Assembly: GCA_019359035.1 (NCBI GenBank)
Contig: JAHHIC010000038.1
Location: 124,001 to 188,000 of the forward strand
DNA from: Scytonematopsis contorta HA4267-MV1
GTDB taxonomy: Bacteria; Cyanobacteriota; Cyanobacteriia; Cyanobacteriales; Nostocaceae
Direction: 5' to 3'
Length of the DNA stretch: 64,000 nucleotides
Part shown: positions 17,898 to 26,519 of the stretch, in pieces
Layout: each line of letters starts with the position of its first letter
How positions within the stretch are numbered: the stretch's first letter is position 1
Program-made: the position numbers and the translations under genes
Notes under the pieces: model-generated
The model's input: only the letters and a program-made list of their open reading frames with translations
Database searches by the model: none
Told to the model about the DNA's origin: nothing

Positions 17898-18176
17898 ATG
17901 AATTGCATTCACGCAAAGCCTGAATGGATAATTGAAAATTCTCCTAAGAGAGCGAAAATTCTTTTGAAATTGAATATATCAACAATTGTTATGGAGTGTC
18001 GAGTTGCTACATCCGAGGGAACGAAAAAGGTTTATGCGCTTGACTGGGATGATTGGTTATCTGTGTGGGAATATTTAGCTAATAGGGGAAATACAAAAGC
18101 GACTGCTGTTTTAAAGGCTTGTGCGAAGGAGAGTATTCCGGTAAGAGTTTCTAAGGTGCTTTCTGATGGCCAATAG
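17898..18176 (+). CDS. Small hypothetical protein
   Basis: This 92-aa ORF starts ATG 17898 (MNCIHAKPEWII) and is rich in lysine and tryptophan. I do not recognise it, and see no signal peptide, membrane helix or metal motif. It lies between the thioesterase and a toxin-antitoxin pair on the other strand. No strong ribosome site is visible. It may be a real gene or a remnant at the border of the cluster. Confidence 0.5.
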   Translation: MNCIHAKPEWIIENSPKRAKILLKLNISTIVMECRVATSEGTKKVYALDWDDWLSVWEYLANRGNTKATAVLKACAKESIPVRVSKVLSDGQ

Positions 18177-18258
18177 TTTAGTAGCCGACCGATTGGGTAA
18201 ACTTGAGAAAACTTAATATAAAATCACCACAGACAAATGCCCAAATAAGGCAATTACA

Positions 18259-18549
18259 TTAACGAGGTCGATTTTCTCGTCCGTGATAGACGCGCAAAAT
18301 AATAACATCATCCTCAAGAATAGCGTAGTGAATAATGTAACCGTATTTACCAAAAGACACTCTTATTTTCCGCAAACCTGCTACCTCATCTACGATTGCA
18401 CCTCGACGTGGATTTTCCTGCAAACTTTCACCTGATAAGACGATAGCTTGTACTGCACGTGTTGCAGCATCGGCATCGTTAAGTTTGATAAAATCGTAGT
18501 GACGATTTAAGTCGTCAATCGCAGCTTGAGTCCAAACTATCTGGGACAT
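18259..18549 (-). CDS. ParE/RelE-family toxin
   Basis: This 96-aa basic protein has the RelE/ParE fold pattern: an N-terminal WTQAAIDDLNRHYDFI helix, GLRKIRVSFGKYGYIIHY, and a C-terminal VIILRVYHGRENR stretch. Proteins of this family poison DNA gyrase or the ribosome. Its start overlaps the end of the upstream gene by 13 bases, as usual for a toxin that follows its antitoxin. It lies in a region with gene debris next to tRNA-Cys. Confidence 0.88.
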   Translation of the reverse strand: MSQIVWTQAAIDDLNRHYDFIKLNDADAATRAVQAIVLSGESLQENPRRGAIVDEVAGLRKIRVSFGKYGYIIHYAILEDDVIILRVYHGRENRPR

Positions 18550-18890
18550 GAGCTTTCTTCATCAGTACCTAAACTGTTTGCCCATTCACGCACTCGATGA
18601 TGTGCGACTCCGGAACCTTCTTTACGATAAGCTTCAAGAGCCAACTTGCTTTGCTCAATCATTTGGGCTTCTGTAAGAGGTTGAAAATTTCGGTTTGCGT
18701 CAATCTCACCAAACTCAAATAATTCTTCTGTGGTTTGGGTCGCTTGCGTCGTCAGTAGTAACTGCTCAAAATCTTCTAATTTTCCGGATGAAGTAGTTAG
18801 CCAGGTTAATAAGAGGGTTTTCACCTGCTCTCCAGGTAAAGCTTCAAGACGCTCAAATATTTGTTGCCTAATATTACTTGCTGTCATCAA
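18537..18890 (-). CDS. Putative antitoxin of the ParE-type pair
   Basis: This 117-aa acidic protein is encoded directly upstream of the ParE-like toxin and overlaps it by 13 bases, so the two are co-transcribed. The C-terminal half contains LTEAQMIEQSKLALEAYRKEGSG followed by HHRVREWANSLG, which resembles the toxin-wrapping helical tails of antitoxins. No standard RHH or HTH motif is obvious. The role is assigned from position and size. Confidence 0.7.
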   Translation of the reverse strand: MMTASNIRQQIFERLEALPGEQVKTLLLTWLTTSSGKLEDFEQLLLTTQATQTTEELFEFGEIDANRNFQPLTEAQMIEQSKLALEAYRKEGSGVAHHRVREWANSLGTDEESSCPR

Positions 18891-18976
18891 TTTTCAATTT
18901 TTTGAGGTATTACTTATGGATATCGTAATTTTAACTAAAAATATTCTGTTATTACGTCACGCTTTTTCTATAAAAA

Positions 18977-19120
18977 TCAATTGTTAACTCTAAAAAGCCA
19001 AAACAGAAACATGGCGTTCATGATAACATTTTGCCGACCATGTTGGTAGAGATAGGATACAACATCGGCAACTTTAAGAAGGTGGGTTTGCAATTCATCC
19101 TCAAGAATTTTTTCTGTCAT
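18977..19120 (-). CDS. Possible 47-aa ORF coupled to broken DUF4365 gene
   Basis: A 47-codon ORF (MTEKILEDELQTHLLK...) begins with an ATG that overlaps the TGA of the degraded DUF4365 gene (ATGA), with GGAGAG just upstream. That arrangement suggests it was the second gene of an operon. The product is short with a hydrophobic end (AMFLFWLF). I do not recognise it. It may be a truncated relic of the same decaying unit. Confidence 0.35.
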   Translation of the reverse strand: MTEKILEDELQTHLLKVADVVSYLYQHGRQNVIMNAMFLFWLFRVNN

Positions 19121-19441
19121 GGCCACTCTCCTGTTTTTACCTTGTCTATCAAATCTAATAAGGATTCTGGGGTTAAGCGTTGCTGACGGGGAAACCTAAT
19201 TCTAACAAGAAAGGCGATTTTCAGTTGGCGTACCACCTAGATATTCCCAGTAACAACTGCCACGGATTCGCATTTATTCTTCATAGTATATCAACCACTG
19301 CGATGAATCCGAAGGTAAAGCGAAAAGGATGAGGATACAAGGTACAGCCATCCTAAAATTACGTCGAATAACTAAATCGTTGTAAGTTTTGGCTTCTAAA
19401 TCGTAAATATTAGCTTGTGCGAGACGACCACTAATATCCAT
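19117..19441 (-). pseudogene. Degraded DUF4365-domain gene
   Basis: Reading the minus strand from ATG 19441 gives MDISGRLAQANIYDLEAKTYNDL..., then ACILILFALP-like sequence and WLIYYEE. An in-frame TAA follows, then RGSCYWEYLGGTPTENR. After a frameshift near 19205 the reading continues VRIRFPRQQRLTPESLLDLIDK to the TGA. The order and motifs (KNYNDL-like, YW..L.G.P.T.N, IP..Q..T...L) recall DUF4365 proteins, some of which are linked to mobile or defence islands. One stop codon, one frameshift and a missing N-terminus make this a clear relic. Confidence 0.6.
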
Positions 19442-19595
19442 GATAATTTACCCCAAATTTACCCCAATTGAAAAAAAAACAGTTTTGGCATCGTTCGCTG
19501 TAACTCCCCAAACGCTAGCAAAAACTTGGACTAAATTTGGACTAAATTCTTGAGGTGATTCGACCTGGTTTGAGCTAGTTTGACACAAAGTGGAA

Positions 19596-19635
19596 TTCCG
19601 GCTCTTGGGGCTAGAAGCCGCTGTAGGAGCCGGAA
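19596..19635. repeat. Inverted repeat beside tRNA-Cys
   Basis: Arms TTCCGGCTC and GAGCCGGAA pair perfectly over nine bases with a 22-base loop. It lies just downstream of tRNA-Cys (minus strand) and could help end its transcript, but no T-run follows. Confidence 0.4.
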
Positions 19636-19654
19636 AGGTTGATAGATTAATAAA

Positions 19655-19725
<71 letters not shown>

Positions 19726-19843
19726 TCAAATTGCAAGTCTATATCATACCAATATATCATCCAAAAGAAAACCCTTTCAAGATAAATTTTTTAAGAGTTA
19801 GCCTTAAAATCGCAATCTTGACTCGAAAATGTATCAGATTTAC

Positions 19844-20521
19844 CTAAATTCCTGTGCCGAATGCGATAATTTCCTCTACAGTTAGACTTAAATTTGGAAA
19901 AAACCGCGACTTAATGCAATCTTTCCCTGTAAAACTTTCAAATTCGTATTCTCGCTCAATTAAAATGCTGCGTGAAGGGACTAGTTGACCAATAGAGACG
20001 GTAGGTTCTTGAATCTTAGGGTTTTTGCGTTTTGGATAACGGGCAATAGTGAAAAAAGGGTCAATAATCCATAGCTCCCTTACCCCAAAGGCAGCATACC
20101 AGAGAGGTTTGTTACGATAGTCCTCTTCCCAGTTAGTGCTAACCACCTCAATTACAACACTTGGAGGTTGTCTTAATATAGCCTCGCTCGAAGTTTCTTG
20201 ATTCCAAGTATCTCGGTCTATTACGATTAAGTCAGGTTTGCGGGTGTCTCTTAGTCCTAATTCCAGCACAGGTTTAGGATGCACCAGTAACCCAAGTTGT
20301 GAGCGTCTACTTTCCATCCGCAGTTCTACAAGTAGTTCCGACCTCAGATTTTCGTGTTCTCCTGAAGGTTCAGACATCGGTGTAACAATTCCGTTTACAA
20401 GCTCATATTCCTGACCTTCAGGCAAGTCCAGCCGATAAAACTCTTCTACAGTATAGGTTTGAAATTCAACAGCAACCATAGTAAAGCCAGTGGGCAAAGT
20501 ATTTTTACATTCTATCAGCAT
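19844..20521 (-). CDS. Uma2-family endonuclease (DUF820)
   Basis: This 225-aa protein belongs to the Uma2 family, which has a PD-(D/E)XK nuclease-like fold and is greatly expanded in cyanobacteria. Seen are YELVNGIVTPMSEPSGEH, the core RKPDLIVIDRDTW and the acidic VVIEVVSTNWEEDYRNK motif, with YAAFGVRELWIIDP after it. A later start at the internal methionine (MVAVEFQTYTVEEF) is equally likely, because family members usually begin near there. Its function in the cell is unknown. It is one of five Uma2 genes in this window. Confidence 0.88.
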   Translation of the reverse strand: MLIECKNTLPTGFTMVAVEFQTYTVEEFYRLDLPEGQEYELVNGIVTPMSEPSGEHENLRSELLVELRMESRRSQLGLLVHPKPVLELGLRDTRKPDLIVIDRDTWNQETSSEAILRQPPSVVIEVVSTNWEEDYRNKPLWYAAFGVRELWIIDPFFTIARYPKRKNPKIQEPTVSIGQLVPSRSILIEREYEFESFTGKDCIKSRFFPNLSLTVEEIIAFGTGI

Positions 20522-20883
20522 TTGAGGCAGGTAGAGACGCGATAACTCAAGTCTTTACGGAAACTAGCTTGTCAAATATAAAAAGTAATATAAAATACAT
20601 TTAATTGTAACTGATAGCAGTATTTATACTCTTAGAACCTTTTGTGTCTTAAAATACTACAGCGTGATTAATTTATGGCGAAAAAGCTTCACATTACGTA
20701 AAGTCTGGTATAAGATGTTTTTTTTGTTTGATGTTTTACTTAAAAATACTCAAGTATTGGTTATCTATAGTCTATTACCCTTGTAGTGAATTCCCTGAGT
20801 AAGTCGATAAGATGAACTCGCTTACGAAGCAATCTTTGCTACTTGGTTTCTAGATTATTGAAATTTAAAAAGGAGAATTTAGT
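20522..20883. other. Intergenic, no gene seen
   Basis: About 360 bases of AT-rich sequence between divergent Uma2 and cpdA. I see no ORF, RNA or strong hairpin. The last 15 bases hold the ribosome site AGGAG for cpdA. Promoters for both genes must lie here but are not clear by eye. Confidence 0.5.
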
Positions 20884-21690
20884 ATTAAGACGCCGCTATT
20901 TATATCAGCAAATAAAAATCAACTTTCTTCGTTATTAGTAGCTCAAATAACGGACATACATTTGTTTGCCGATGAAAATCAACATTTGCAGGGAATACCA
21001 ACAGAAAAGTCTTTGCGTGCAGTAATAGAGCGATTGCGCGGTATGCGAAGCGAACTTGACTTACTATTGCTAACAGGAGACCTGTCTGGTGATGGTAAAG
21101 CTGAATCTTACGAAAATTTACAAAACCTACTTTTGCCTCTAGAGATACCAATTTATTGGATACCAGGAAATCACGACAGTGCTAGGATTATGGAAGAAGT
21201 GTTCAACTTGCACTTAATTTCCCGACGAAAGTGTTTTGAGCGTGGAGGCTGGAATTTTATATTACTGAATTCTGCTTTAAGTAATCACAAATATGGTCAT
21301 TTGTCAACTGATAGCTTAGATTGGTTAGATGCTCAGTTAAGAATTATTACTGATAATCCGACATTAATTTCCTTGCATCATCACCCAATTCCCGTGAATT
21401 CTGATTGGTTAGATACAAATAGCTTGCAAAATTCAGAAGAATTATTTGCTATTTTAGACAGATATTCTCAGGTAAAAATAGTATTATTCGGTCACATCCA
21501 TCAGGAATTTCAGTACCAACGTCATAATGTTAACTATTTGGGCACTCCTTCTACATGCATTCAATTTCAACCACAAAGCCCAACTTTTGCTATCGAAGAA
21601 AAATCACCAGGTTTTCGTATACTGAAACTTTATTCCGATTCTACTTGGGAAACTTGGGTTGAGCGAGTTGATAAAAATTTTGAGTATTGA
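20884..21690 (+). CDS. cpdA: 3',5'-cyclic-AMP phosphodiesterase (CpdA-like metallophosphoesterase), ATT start
   Basis: This is a class III cyclic nucleotide phosphodiesterase of 268 aa. Metal-site motifs appear in order: D-x-H in AQITDIHLF, GD in TGDLSGDG, GNHD in PGNHDS, HHHP and GHIH. The first ATG/GTG/TTG available (TTG 20962) would remove the essential D-x-H motif. The frame is open back to a TAA at 20866, and the only reasonable start is ATT at 20884, eight bases after AGGAG. I therefore propose ATT as the initiation codon. It would lower intracellular cAMP, which in filamentous cyanobacteria affects motility and respiration. A sequencing error that hides an ATG or GTG is the alternative. 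Confidence 0.85.
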   Translation: MKTPLFISANKNQLSSLLVAQITDIHLFADENQHLQGIPTEKSLRAVIERLRGMRSELDLLLLTGDLSGDGKAESYENLQNLLLPLEIPIYWIPGNHDSARIMEEVFNLHLISRRKCFERGGWNFILLNSALSNHKYGHLSTDSLDWLDAQLRIITDNPTLISLHHHPIPVNSDWLDTNSLQNSEELFAILDRYSQVKIVLFGHIHQEFQYQRHNVNYLGTPSTCIQFQPQSPTFAIEEKSPGFRILKLYSDSTWETWVERVDKNFEY

Positions 21691-21830
21691 GTCAACCATC
21701 AACAAGTTTTTATAAACGATTATTTGTCTGTGGATGATTTAAAGCGTAAGCTTACTTACCTCTATCAACAAAAGTATATATACTTAAATATAAAACGAAA
21801 AGTATAAATAGTTACAAATCGTGAAAAAGT

Positions 21831-21932
21831 TTAAAGTATTGTTAAATTTGTAAATTGATTTGGGATAACTATGTCTATATGCAACTAATTCGTATTAATT
21901 CCATATTTTGAGATGGGAGTATATGTAAGATG
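21831..21932 (+). repeat. Leader segment duplicated from the carbonic anhydrase upstream region
   Basis: The stretch from TATGTCTATATGCAACTAATT through TTCCATATTTTGAGATGGGAG closely matches 22979-23036, the leader and ribosome site of the carbonic anhydrase gene. Further upstream AAGTATTGTTAAATTTG matches 22840-22857. Here no carbonic anhydrase follows, and a heptamer repeat takes over after the ATG-like position. Confidence 0.6.
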
Positions 21933-21936
21933 ATTG

Positions 21937-22114
21937 CTGACTGTTGACTGTTGACTGTTGACTGTTGTAAAGATAACTGTTGTAGGTGAAAACTTAAAAC
22001 TCCCATTAACCCATTTGGTCTAAAGTTAACAATCAACAGTTAGTAGTCAACCATCAACAGTTAGTAGTCAACCATCAACCGTCAACCGTCAACCGTCAAC
22101 CGTCAGTAGTTAAC
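21937..22114. repeat. STRR-armed element upstream of tenA
   Basis: An array of CTGTTGA heptamers (21937-21967) and an inverted array of TCAACAG/TCAACCG-type heptamers (22031-22114) flank about 60 unique bases. The arms can pair into a long hairpin. A similar element lies at 23773-23957 and its centre shares GTTGTA.AGATAACTGTT and CCCATT-like blocks. The element ends three bases before the tenA start codon. Confidence 0.7.
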
Positions 22115-22116
22115 AA

Positions 22117-22740
22117 ATGAGCATTTCTAATGAATTATGGCTAGCGAATCAAGATTTAGCCCAAGCTTGTTTAGAAAATCCTTTTGTTCAAGGTATTGGT
22201 GATGGTACTTTAGAACAGAAAAAATTTGCTTATTACGTTGGACAAGATGCTTTTTTCTTAGAAGCTTTTGCCCGTGCATACAGTATCGCAGCAGCAAAAA
22301 CTTCTGACTACTCCGATTTTATTACTTTCCACACTCTTGCTGGTGGTGTTTTGGAAGAACTACGGCTTCATGAAGGCTATGCTGCTAACTGGTTTGTGAA
22401 TCTTAGTTCTGTAGAGATTGGTGCTGCAACCCGTCGTTACACAGATTTTTTGTTAGCAACAGCCTGGAGTAATGATGTAGCTTTAACAACAGTGGCTATG
22501 TCTCCTTGTATGCGCTTGTACGCTTTTGTGGGCGAACAATTAGCAATTAATGGTATTCCTAATCACTTGTATAGTGATTGGATTCGGACTTACAGTAGCT
22601 CAGATTTTCTTCCTTTAGCAAACAAATTAGAAAATTTGGTTGACAAATACGCCACAACAAATACAGCAAAATTACATTCAACGTACCGTTATGCAATGCA
22701 GTGTGAACTTGACTTTTTCCAAGCTGCCTGGATGATTTAA
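22117..22740 (+). CDS. tenA: TenA-family aminopyrimidine aminohydrolase / thiaminase II
   Basis: This 207-aa helical protein has TenA hallmarks: the YYVGQDAFFL region, HTLAGGVLEELRLHE, and the catalytic cysteine in AMSPCMRLYAF. Near the end comes YRYAMQCELDFFQAAW with the acid residue. TenA salvages thiamine breakdown products by hydrolysing aminopyrimidines. No TPP riboswitch is visible upstream. Instead the 5' flank is a heptamer-repeat element that ends three bases before ATG 22117, leaving no Shine-Dalgarno sequence. Confidence 0.92.
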   Translation: MSISNELWLANQDLAQACLENPFVQGIGDGTLEQKKFAYYVGQDAFFLEAFARAYSIAAAKTSDYSDFITFHTLAGGVLEELRLHEGYAANWFVNLSSVEIGAATRRYTDFLLATAWSNDVALTTVAMSPCMRLYAFVGEQLAINGIPNHLYSDWIRTYSSSDFLPLANKLENLVDKYATTNTAKLHSTYRYAMQCELDFFQAAWMI

Positions 22741-23036
22741 AGCATCGATTTATATCTATTGATTGGATAGACAAATATATATATTCTTCCTATTATTTGA
22801 TGAATGTATCATTTTGTATCAATTTTATACAAAAAGTTGAAGTATTGTTCAAATTTGTTACTTGATTCTGGTATATTCCTTTATACAACAAGTTAGTTAA
22901 AGTTATACATCGTCATTTTGTTACTTTCTAAGCACTATATTTTCATCAAAATACTAAGAGCTTAGGAACAGGGATAACTGTGTCTGTATACAACTACTTT
23001 GTATTAATTCCATATTTTGAAATAGGAGTATATAGC

Positions 23037-23774
23037 ATGAGTCGTATTAACGGATTTGTTGGACGTAGAAATTTCTTAAAGTTAGTTGGTGCTGGAAGTG
23101 CAGGGATTGCAGCAACTGTAGCCGCTGGTAGTATTATTTTGGATGGAGAAGAAGCACTTGCTCAAAAACCAACCACTCCTGTGAAAAAGCCTCAACCTGT
23201 TTCTCCCGATAGTGCTTTAAAACAATTGATAGAAGGTAATAGAAGGTTTGTTGAAGGAAAACGTGCAGCTCCAAATCAATCGCGGTTACGTTTACAAGAA
23301 ACTGCTGTAGCTCAGTATCCTTTTGCTTCAATATTAGGTTGTGCGGATTCTAGAGTACCAGCAGAAATTGTTTTTGACCAAGGTTTAGGAGATTTATTTG
23401 TAGTTAGAGTCGCAGGTAATGTTTCTAGTCAAACAGCAATTGGAAGTTTAGAATTTTCTACTGCTGTTTTGGGTTCTCAGTTAATTGTAGTTTTGGGTCA
23501 TGCAAAATGCGGTGCAGTTATTGCTGCGATTAAAAACGAACCCCTTCCTGGTAGAATAGGTGTTTTTGTGGAAGAAATTAAACCTGCCGTTGAAACTGTT
23601 AGATACAAAACTGGAGACGTAGAAAAGAATTCGATTATTGCCAATGTTCAATACCAAGTGAAAAAATTATCAGAAAGTTCAACAATTATTGGTGGTTTGA
23701 TTAAAGAAGGTAAGCTAAAAATCGTTGGTGGTCTTTACGACCTTGCTAGCGGTAAAGTTACATTGGTAACCTGA
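23037..23774 (+). CDS. Beta-class carbonic anhydrase with Tat signal peptide
   Basis: This is a 245-aa beta-carbonic anhydrase. Zinc ligands fall in CADSR (cysteine and aspartate) and in GHAKCGA (histidine and cysteine). I chose ATG 23037 because AGGAG lies nine bases upstream. The N-terminus then reads GRRNFLKLVGAGSAG followed by a hydrophobic run and ALAQ, a clear twin-arginine signal with a signal peptidase site. The folded zinc enzyme should be exported to the periplasm, like the EcaB-type enzymes of cyanobacteria. It interconverts CO2 and bicarbonate there. A duplicated copy of its leader lies at 21831. Confidence 0.93.
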   Translation: MSRINGFVGRRNFLKLVGAGSAGIAATVAAGSIILDGEEALAQKPTTPVKKPQPVSPDSALKQLIEGNRRFVEGKRAAPNQSRLRLQETAVAQYPFASILGCADSRVPAEIVFDQGLGDLFVVRVAGNVSSQTAIGSLEFSTAVLGSQLIVVLGHAKCGAVIAAIKNEPLPGRIGVFVEEIKPAVETVRYKTGDVEKNSIIANVQYQVKKLSESSTIIGGLIKEGKLKIVGGLYDLASGKVTLVT

Positions 23775-23957
23775 TAACTGTTGACGGTTGACTGTTGACT
23801 GATGACTGATGACTGTTGACTGTTGACTGATAACTGTTGTACAGATAACTGTTATAGAGATAATTCAAAACTCAAAACTGAAAACTTTCATGAACTCATT
23901 CAACCCAAAGTACAGTTAACCGTCAACCGTCAACAGTCAACCGTCAACAGTCAACAG
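23773..23957. repeat. STRR-armed element upstream of ilvD
   Basis: TGACTGT-type heptamers (23773-23840) are followed by about 70 unique bases and then by inverted TCAACAG/TCAACCG heptamers (23912-23957). The two arms are complementary. Size, architecture and parts of the centre match the element at 21937-22114. It ends about 12 bases before the ilvD start codon. Confidence 0.7.
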
Positions 23958-23969
23958 GGAATTCTAAAA

Positions 23970-25655
23970 ATGTCAGAGAATTTCAGAAGTCAAGCGATTA
24001 CATCCGGGGTACAGCGTTCACCTAATCGCGCAATGCTACGTGCTACTGGTTTTCAGGATGAGGATTTTAGCAAGGCGATTGTTGGTGTTGCCAATGCTTA
24101 TAGTACTATAACCCCTTGTAATATGGGGTTGAATTCCCTAGCAGAACGGGCACAGGATGGTATTCGTCAAGCTGGGGCTATGCCACAAATTTTTGGTACG
24201 ATTACTGTTAGTGATGGTATTTCTATGGGTACTGAGGGTATGAAATATTCCCTGGTCTCCCGCGAAGTTATTGCTGATTCTATCGAAACCGCTTGCAATG
24301 GCGAAAGTATGGATGGTGTTCTTACCATCGGTGGTTGTGATAAAAATATGCCCGGTTCTATGATTGCTATAGCTCGCATGAATATTCCGGCTATTTTTGT
24401 TTATGGGGGTACTATTAAGCCTGGTAGTTATAGGGAATGTGACCTCACTGTTGTTAGCTCCTTTGAAGCCGTTGGTGCTTACAAAGCAGGCAAAATGCCT
24501 GAAAGCGAACTCATGGAAATTGAACGTCGCGCTTGTCCTGGTGCTGGTTCCTGTGGTGGAATGTATACAGCAAATACCATGTCTAGTGCTTTTGAAGCAA
24601 TGGGGATGAGTTTAGTTTATTCCTCCACAATGTCAGCGGAAGACGCAGAAAAAGCTGAAAGTGCAGAAAAATCTGGTCATGTTTTAGTCGAAGCAATTCG
24701 CAAACAGATTTTACCCCGTCACATCATCACCCGCAAATCCATTGAAAACGCTATATCTGTAATTATGGCTGTGGGTGGTTCTACAAATGCAGTATTACAT
24801 TTTCTCGCAATTGCCCATGCAGCGGAAGTACCTTTAACATTAGATGACTTTGAAGCAATCCGCGCTCGCGTTCCTGTATTGTGTGATTTAAAACCTAGTG
24901 GTCGTTACGTAGCGACAGATTTACACAGAGCAGGTGGTATACCGCAAGTCATGAAAATGCTACTCGACCACGACCTGTTGCATGGCGAATGTTTAACAAT
25001 CACTGGACAAACGGTTGCAGATGTACTCCAAAACATACCATCAGAACCACCCGCAGGACAAGATGTAATTCGTCCTTGGGATAAACCGATGTATGCTCAA
25101 GGACATCTAGCGATTCTTAAGGGTAATTTAGCCACAGAAGGTGCTGTAGCTAAAATCACTGGTGTCAAACTGCCAAAAATTATCGGGCCAGCAAGAGTAT
25201 TTGAATCAGAGGAAGAATGTTTAGAAGCGATTTTGGCAGATAAAATTAAACCAGGTGATGTCTTAGTAATAAGATACGAAGGACCGAAAGGCGGCCCGGG
25301 AATGCGAGAAATGCTAGCTCCCACCTCCGCAATTATTGGTGCTGGGTTAGGAGACTCCGTAGGATTAATAACCGACGGACGATTTTCCGGGGGAACATAC
25401 GGGATGGTAGTCGGACATGTTGCACCCGAAGCTGCAGTTGGTGGTACTATAGCACTAGTAGAAGAAGGGGATAGTATTACAATTGATGCTCCTGCAAGGT
25501 TGTTACAGTTGAACATATCCGATGAAGAACTAGCGCTTCGTCGTGAAAAATGGATACCCAAAGCACCACGTTACACCAAGGGGACTCTAGCAAAATATGC
25601 CAAACTAGTTGCTTCTAGTAGTCTTGGTGCAGTTACAGATTTAAATCTGTTTTGA
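23970..25655 (+). CDS. ilvD: Dihydroxy-acid dehydratase
   Basis: This 561-aa enzyme of valine, leucine and isoleucine synthesis converts 2,3-dihydroxy acids to 2-keto acids. The iron-sulfur cysteines are visible in [15 protein letters not shown] and [28 protein letters not shown] near the C-terminus is a family signature. The frame is open 147 bases further upstream, but that part is translated heptamer repeat. The family N-terminus ([13 protein letters not shown]) starts at ATG 23970 with AGGGA upstream, so I use that start. The cysteine spacing fits the cyanobacterial/plant type with a 2Fe-2S cluster. Confidence 0.97.
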   Translation: MSENFRSQAITSGVQRSPNRAMLRATGFQDEDFSKAIVGVANAYSTITPCNMGLNSLAERAQDGIRQAGAMPQIFGTITVSDGISMGTEGMKYSLVSREVIADSIETACNGESMDGVLTIGGCDKNMPGSMIAIARMNIPAIFVYGGTIKPGSYRECDLTVVSSFEAVGAYKAGKMPESELMEIERRACPGAGSCGGMYTANTMSSAFEAMGMSLVYSSTMSAEDAEKAESAEKSGHVLVEAIRKQILPRHIITRKSIENAISVIMAVGGSTNAVLHFLAIAHAAEVPLTLDDFEAIRARVPVLCDLKPSGRYVATDLHRAGGIPQVMKMLLDHDLLHGECLTITGQTVADVLQNIPSEPPAGQDVIRPWDKPMYAQGHLAILKGNLATEGAVAKITGVKLPKIIGPARVFESEEECLEAILADKIKPGDVLVIRYEGPKGGPGMREMLAPTSAIIGAGLGDSVGLITDGRFSGGTYGMVVGHVAPEAAVGGTIALVEEGDSITIDAPARLLQLNISDEELALRREKWIPKAPRYTKGTLAKYAKLVASSSLGAVTDLNLF

Positions 25656-25802
25656 GAGAAGCAGCATAGCTAATGCCAAAACGTTGTTAACAAATATTAT
25701 TAGATAGTAAACCAGGTTTCTTGGAAAGAAATATACTATAGGTGTAGTTCTTTTAACAAGAAGCCTAGTTTTTTGTTTTTTAACTTTTGTTTATAACAGA
25801 AT

Positions 25803-26519
25803 ATGATTGAACTACAAAACTTCAACATGGGCTGGAATCTACCACAAGTATTTTCGCATAATATTTCACATAACATCCAACAAGCGAAAATTTTAGTGAG
25901 CAACTCCACACAGCAAGTCGGAGAATCCTTGAAAACAACAGCAAATACAGCAACAGACACAGTAATTAATACCCTGAACAGCGCTAGTCAACAAGCCAAA
26001 GGAGCTATAGACCAGACATTTCACCAGACATTTCAAGGTACAATTGCTTATTCTGTTAGTGATTGGTTACAGGATTACCCAGCCTTAATTAAGATATTTA
26101 ATATTTTGGGTTGGGGAACAAACCACCCAATAATTAGTTTAGTCATTATCATCTTATTTTTTGCGATAATTTTTAGTCTAGTAAAAGCGATAGTGCGTGT
26201 TATTGAAACAGCTAGTTGGTCACTTTTGAAAATACCGTTTCAATTAATTGGAATTTTACTCAAATTAGCATTTACTAACTTGAGCAAAATAGCTGGCTAT
26301 TCCTTTAAACAAATTACACAGCCAAAAACAAGTAACACTGCACTAGCTTTAAATGTTGCCAACTTTGAACCAGTTATTCCAGATAAACAGCAACGATTAA
26401 TAGAAATTTCTGTGAGATTAGAAGAACTACAAAAAGAACAAAATCAACTTTTACAAGAAGCAACCGAACTAATGTCATCAAGCAATTCGCAATTCGCAAT
26501 TCAAAATTCGCAGTTATAA
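25803..26519 (+). CDS. Hypothetical membrane-anchored protein
   Basis: This 238-aa protein is of unknown function. Residues 1-90 are polar, with threonine/alanine-rich helical sequence. One strong membrane helix follows (HPIISLVIIILFFAIIFSLV), then a second hydrophobic stretch (LLKIPFQLIGILLKLAF). A C-terminal coiled coil (RLEELQKEQNQLLQEATEL) comes last. The final residues NSQFAIQNSQL are encoded by the AATTCGCAATTC-type repeat that starts here, so the original stop was probably lost to repeat expansion. The design suggests a membrane-associated scaffold, but no family was recognised. Confidence 0.75.
   Translation: MIELQNFNMGWNLPQVFSHNISHNIQQAKILVSNSTQQVGESLKTTANTATDTVINTLNSASQQAKGAIDQTFHQTFQGTIAYSVSDWLQDYPALIKIFNILGWGTNHPIISLVIIILFFAIIFSLVKAIVRVIETASWSLLKIPFQLIGILLKLAFTNLSKIAGYSFKQITQPKTSNTALALNVANFEPVIPDKQQRLIEISVRLEELQKEQNQLLQEATELMSSSNSQFAIQNSQL

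Noticed and set aside
21780-22116. TPP riboswitch upstream of tenA
   Set aside because: I could not find the conserved CTGAGA and ACCTGATCTGGATAATGCCAGC-type blocks. The region is a duplicated leader and heptamer repeats.
25097-25561. 154-aa antisense ORF inside ilvD
   Set aside because: It is a shadow of the conserved ilvD frame, with low-complexity composition and no ribosome site.
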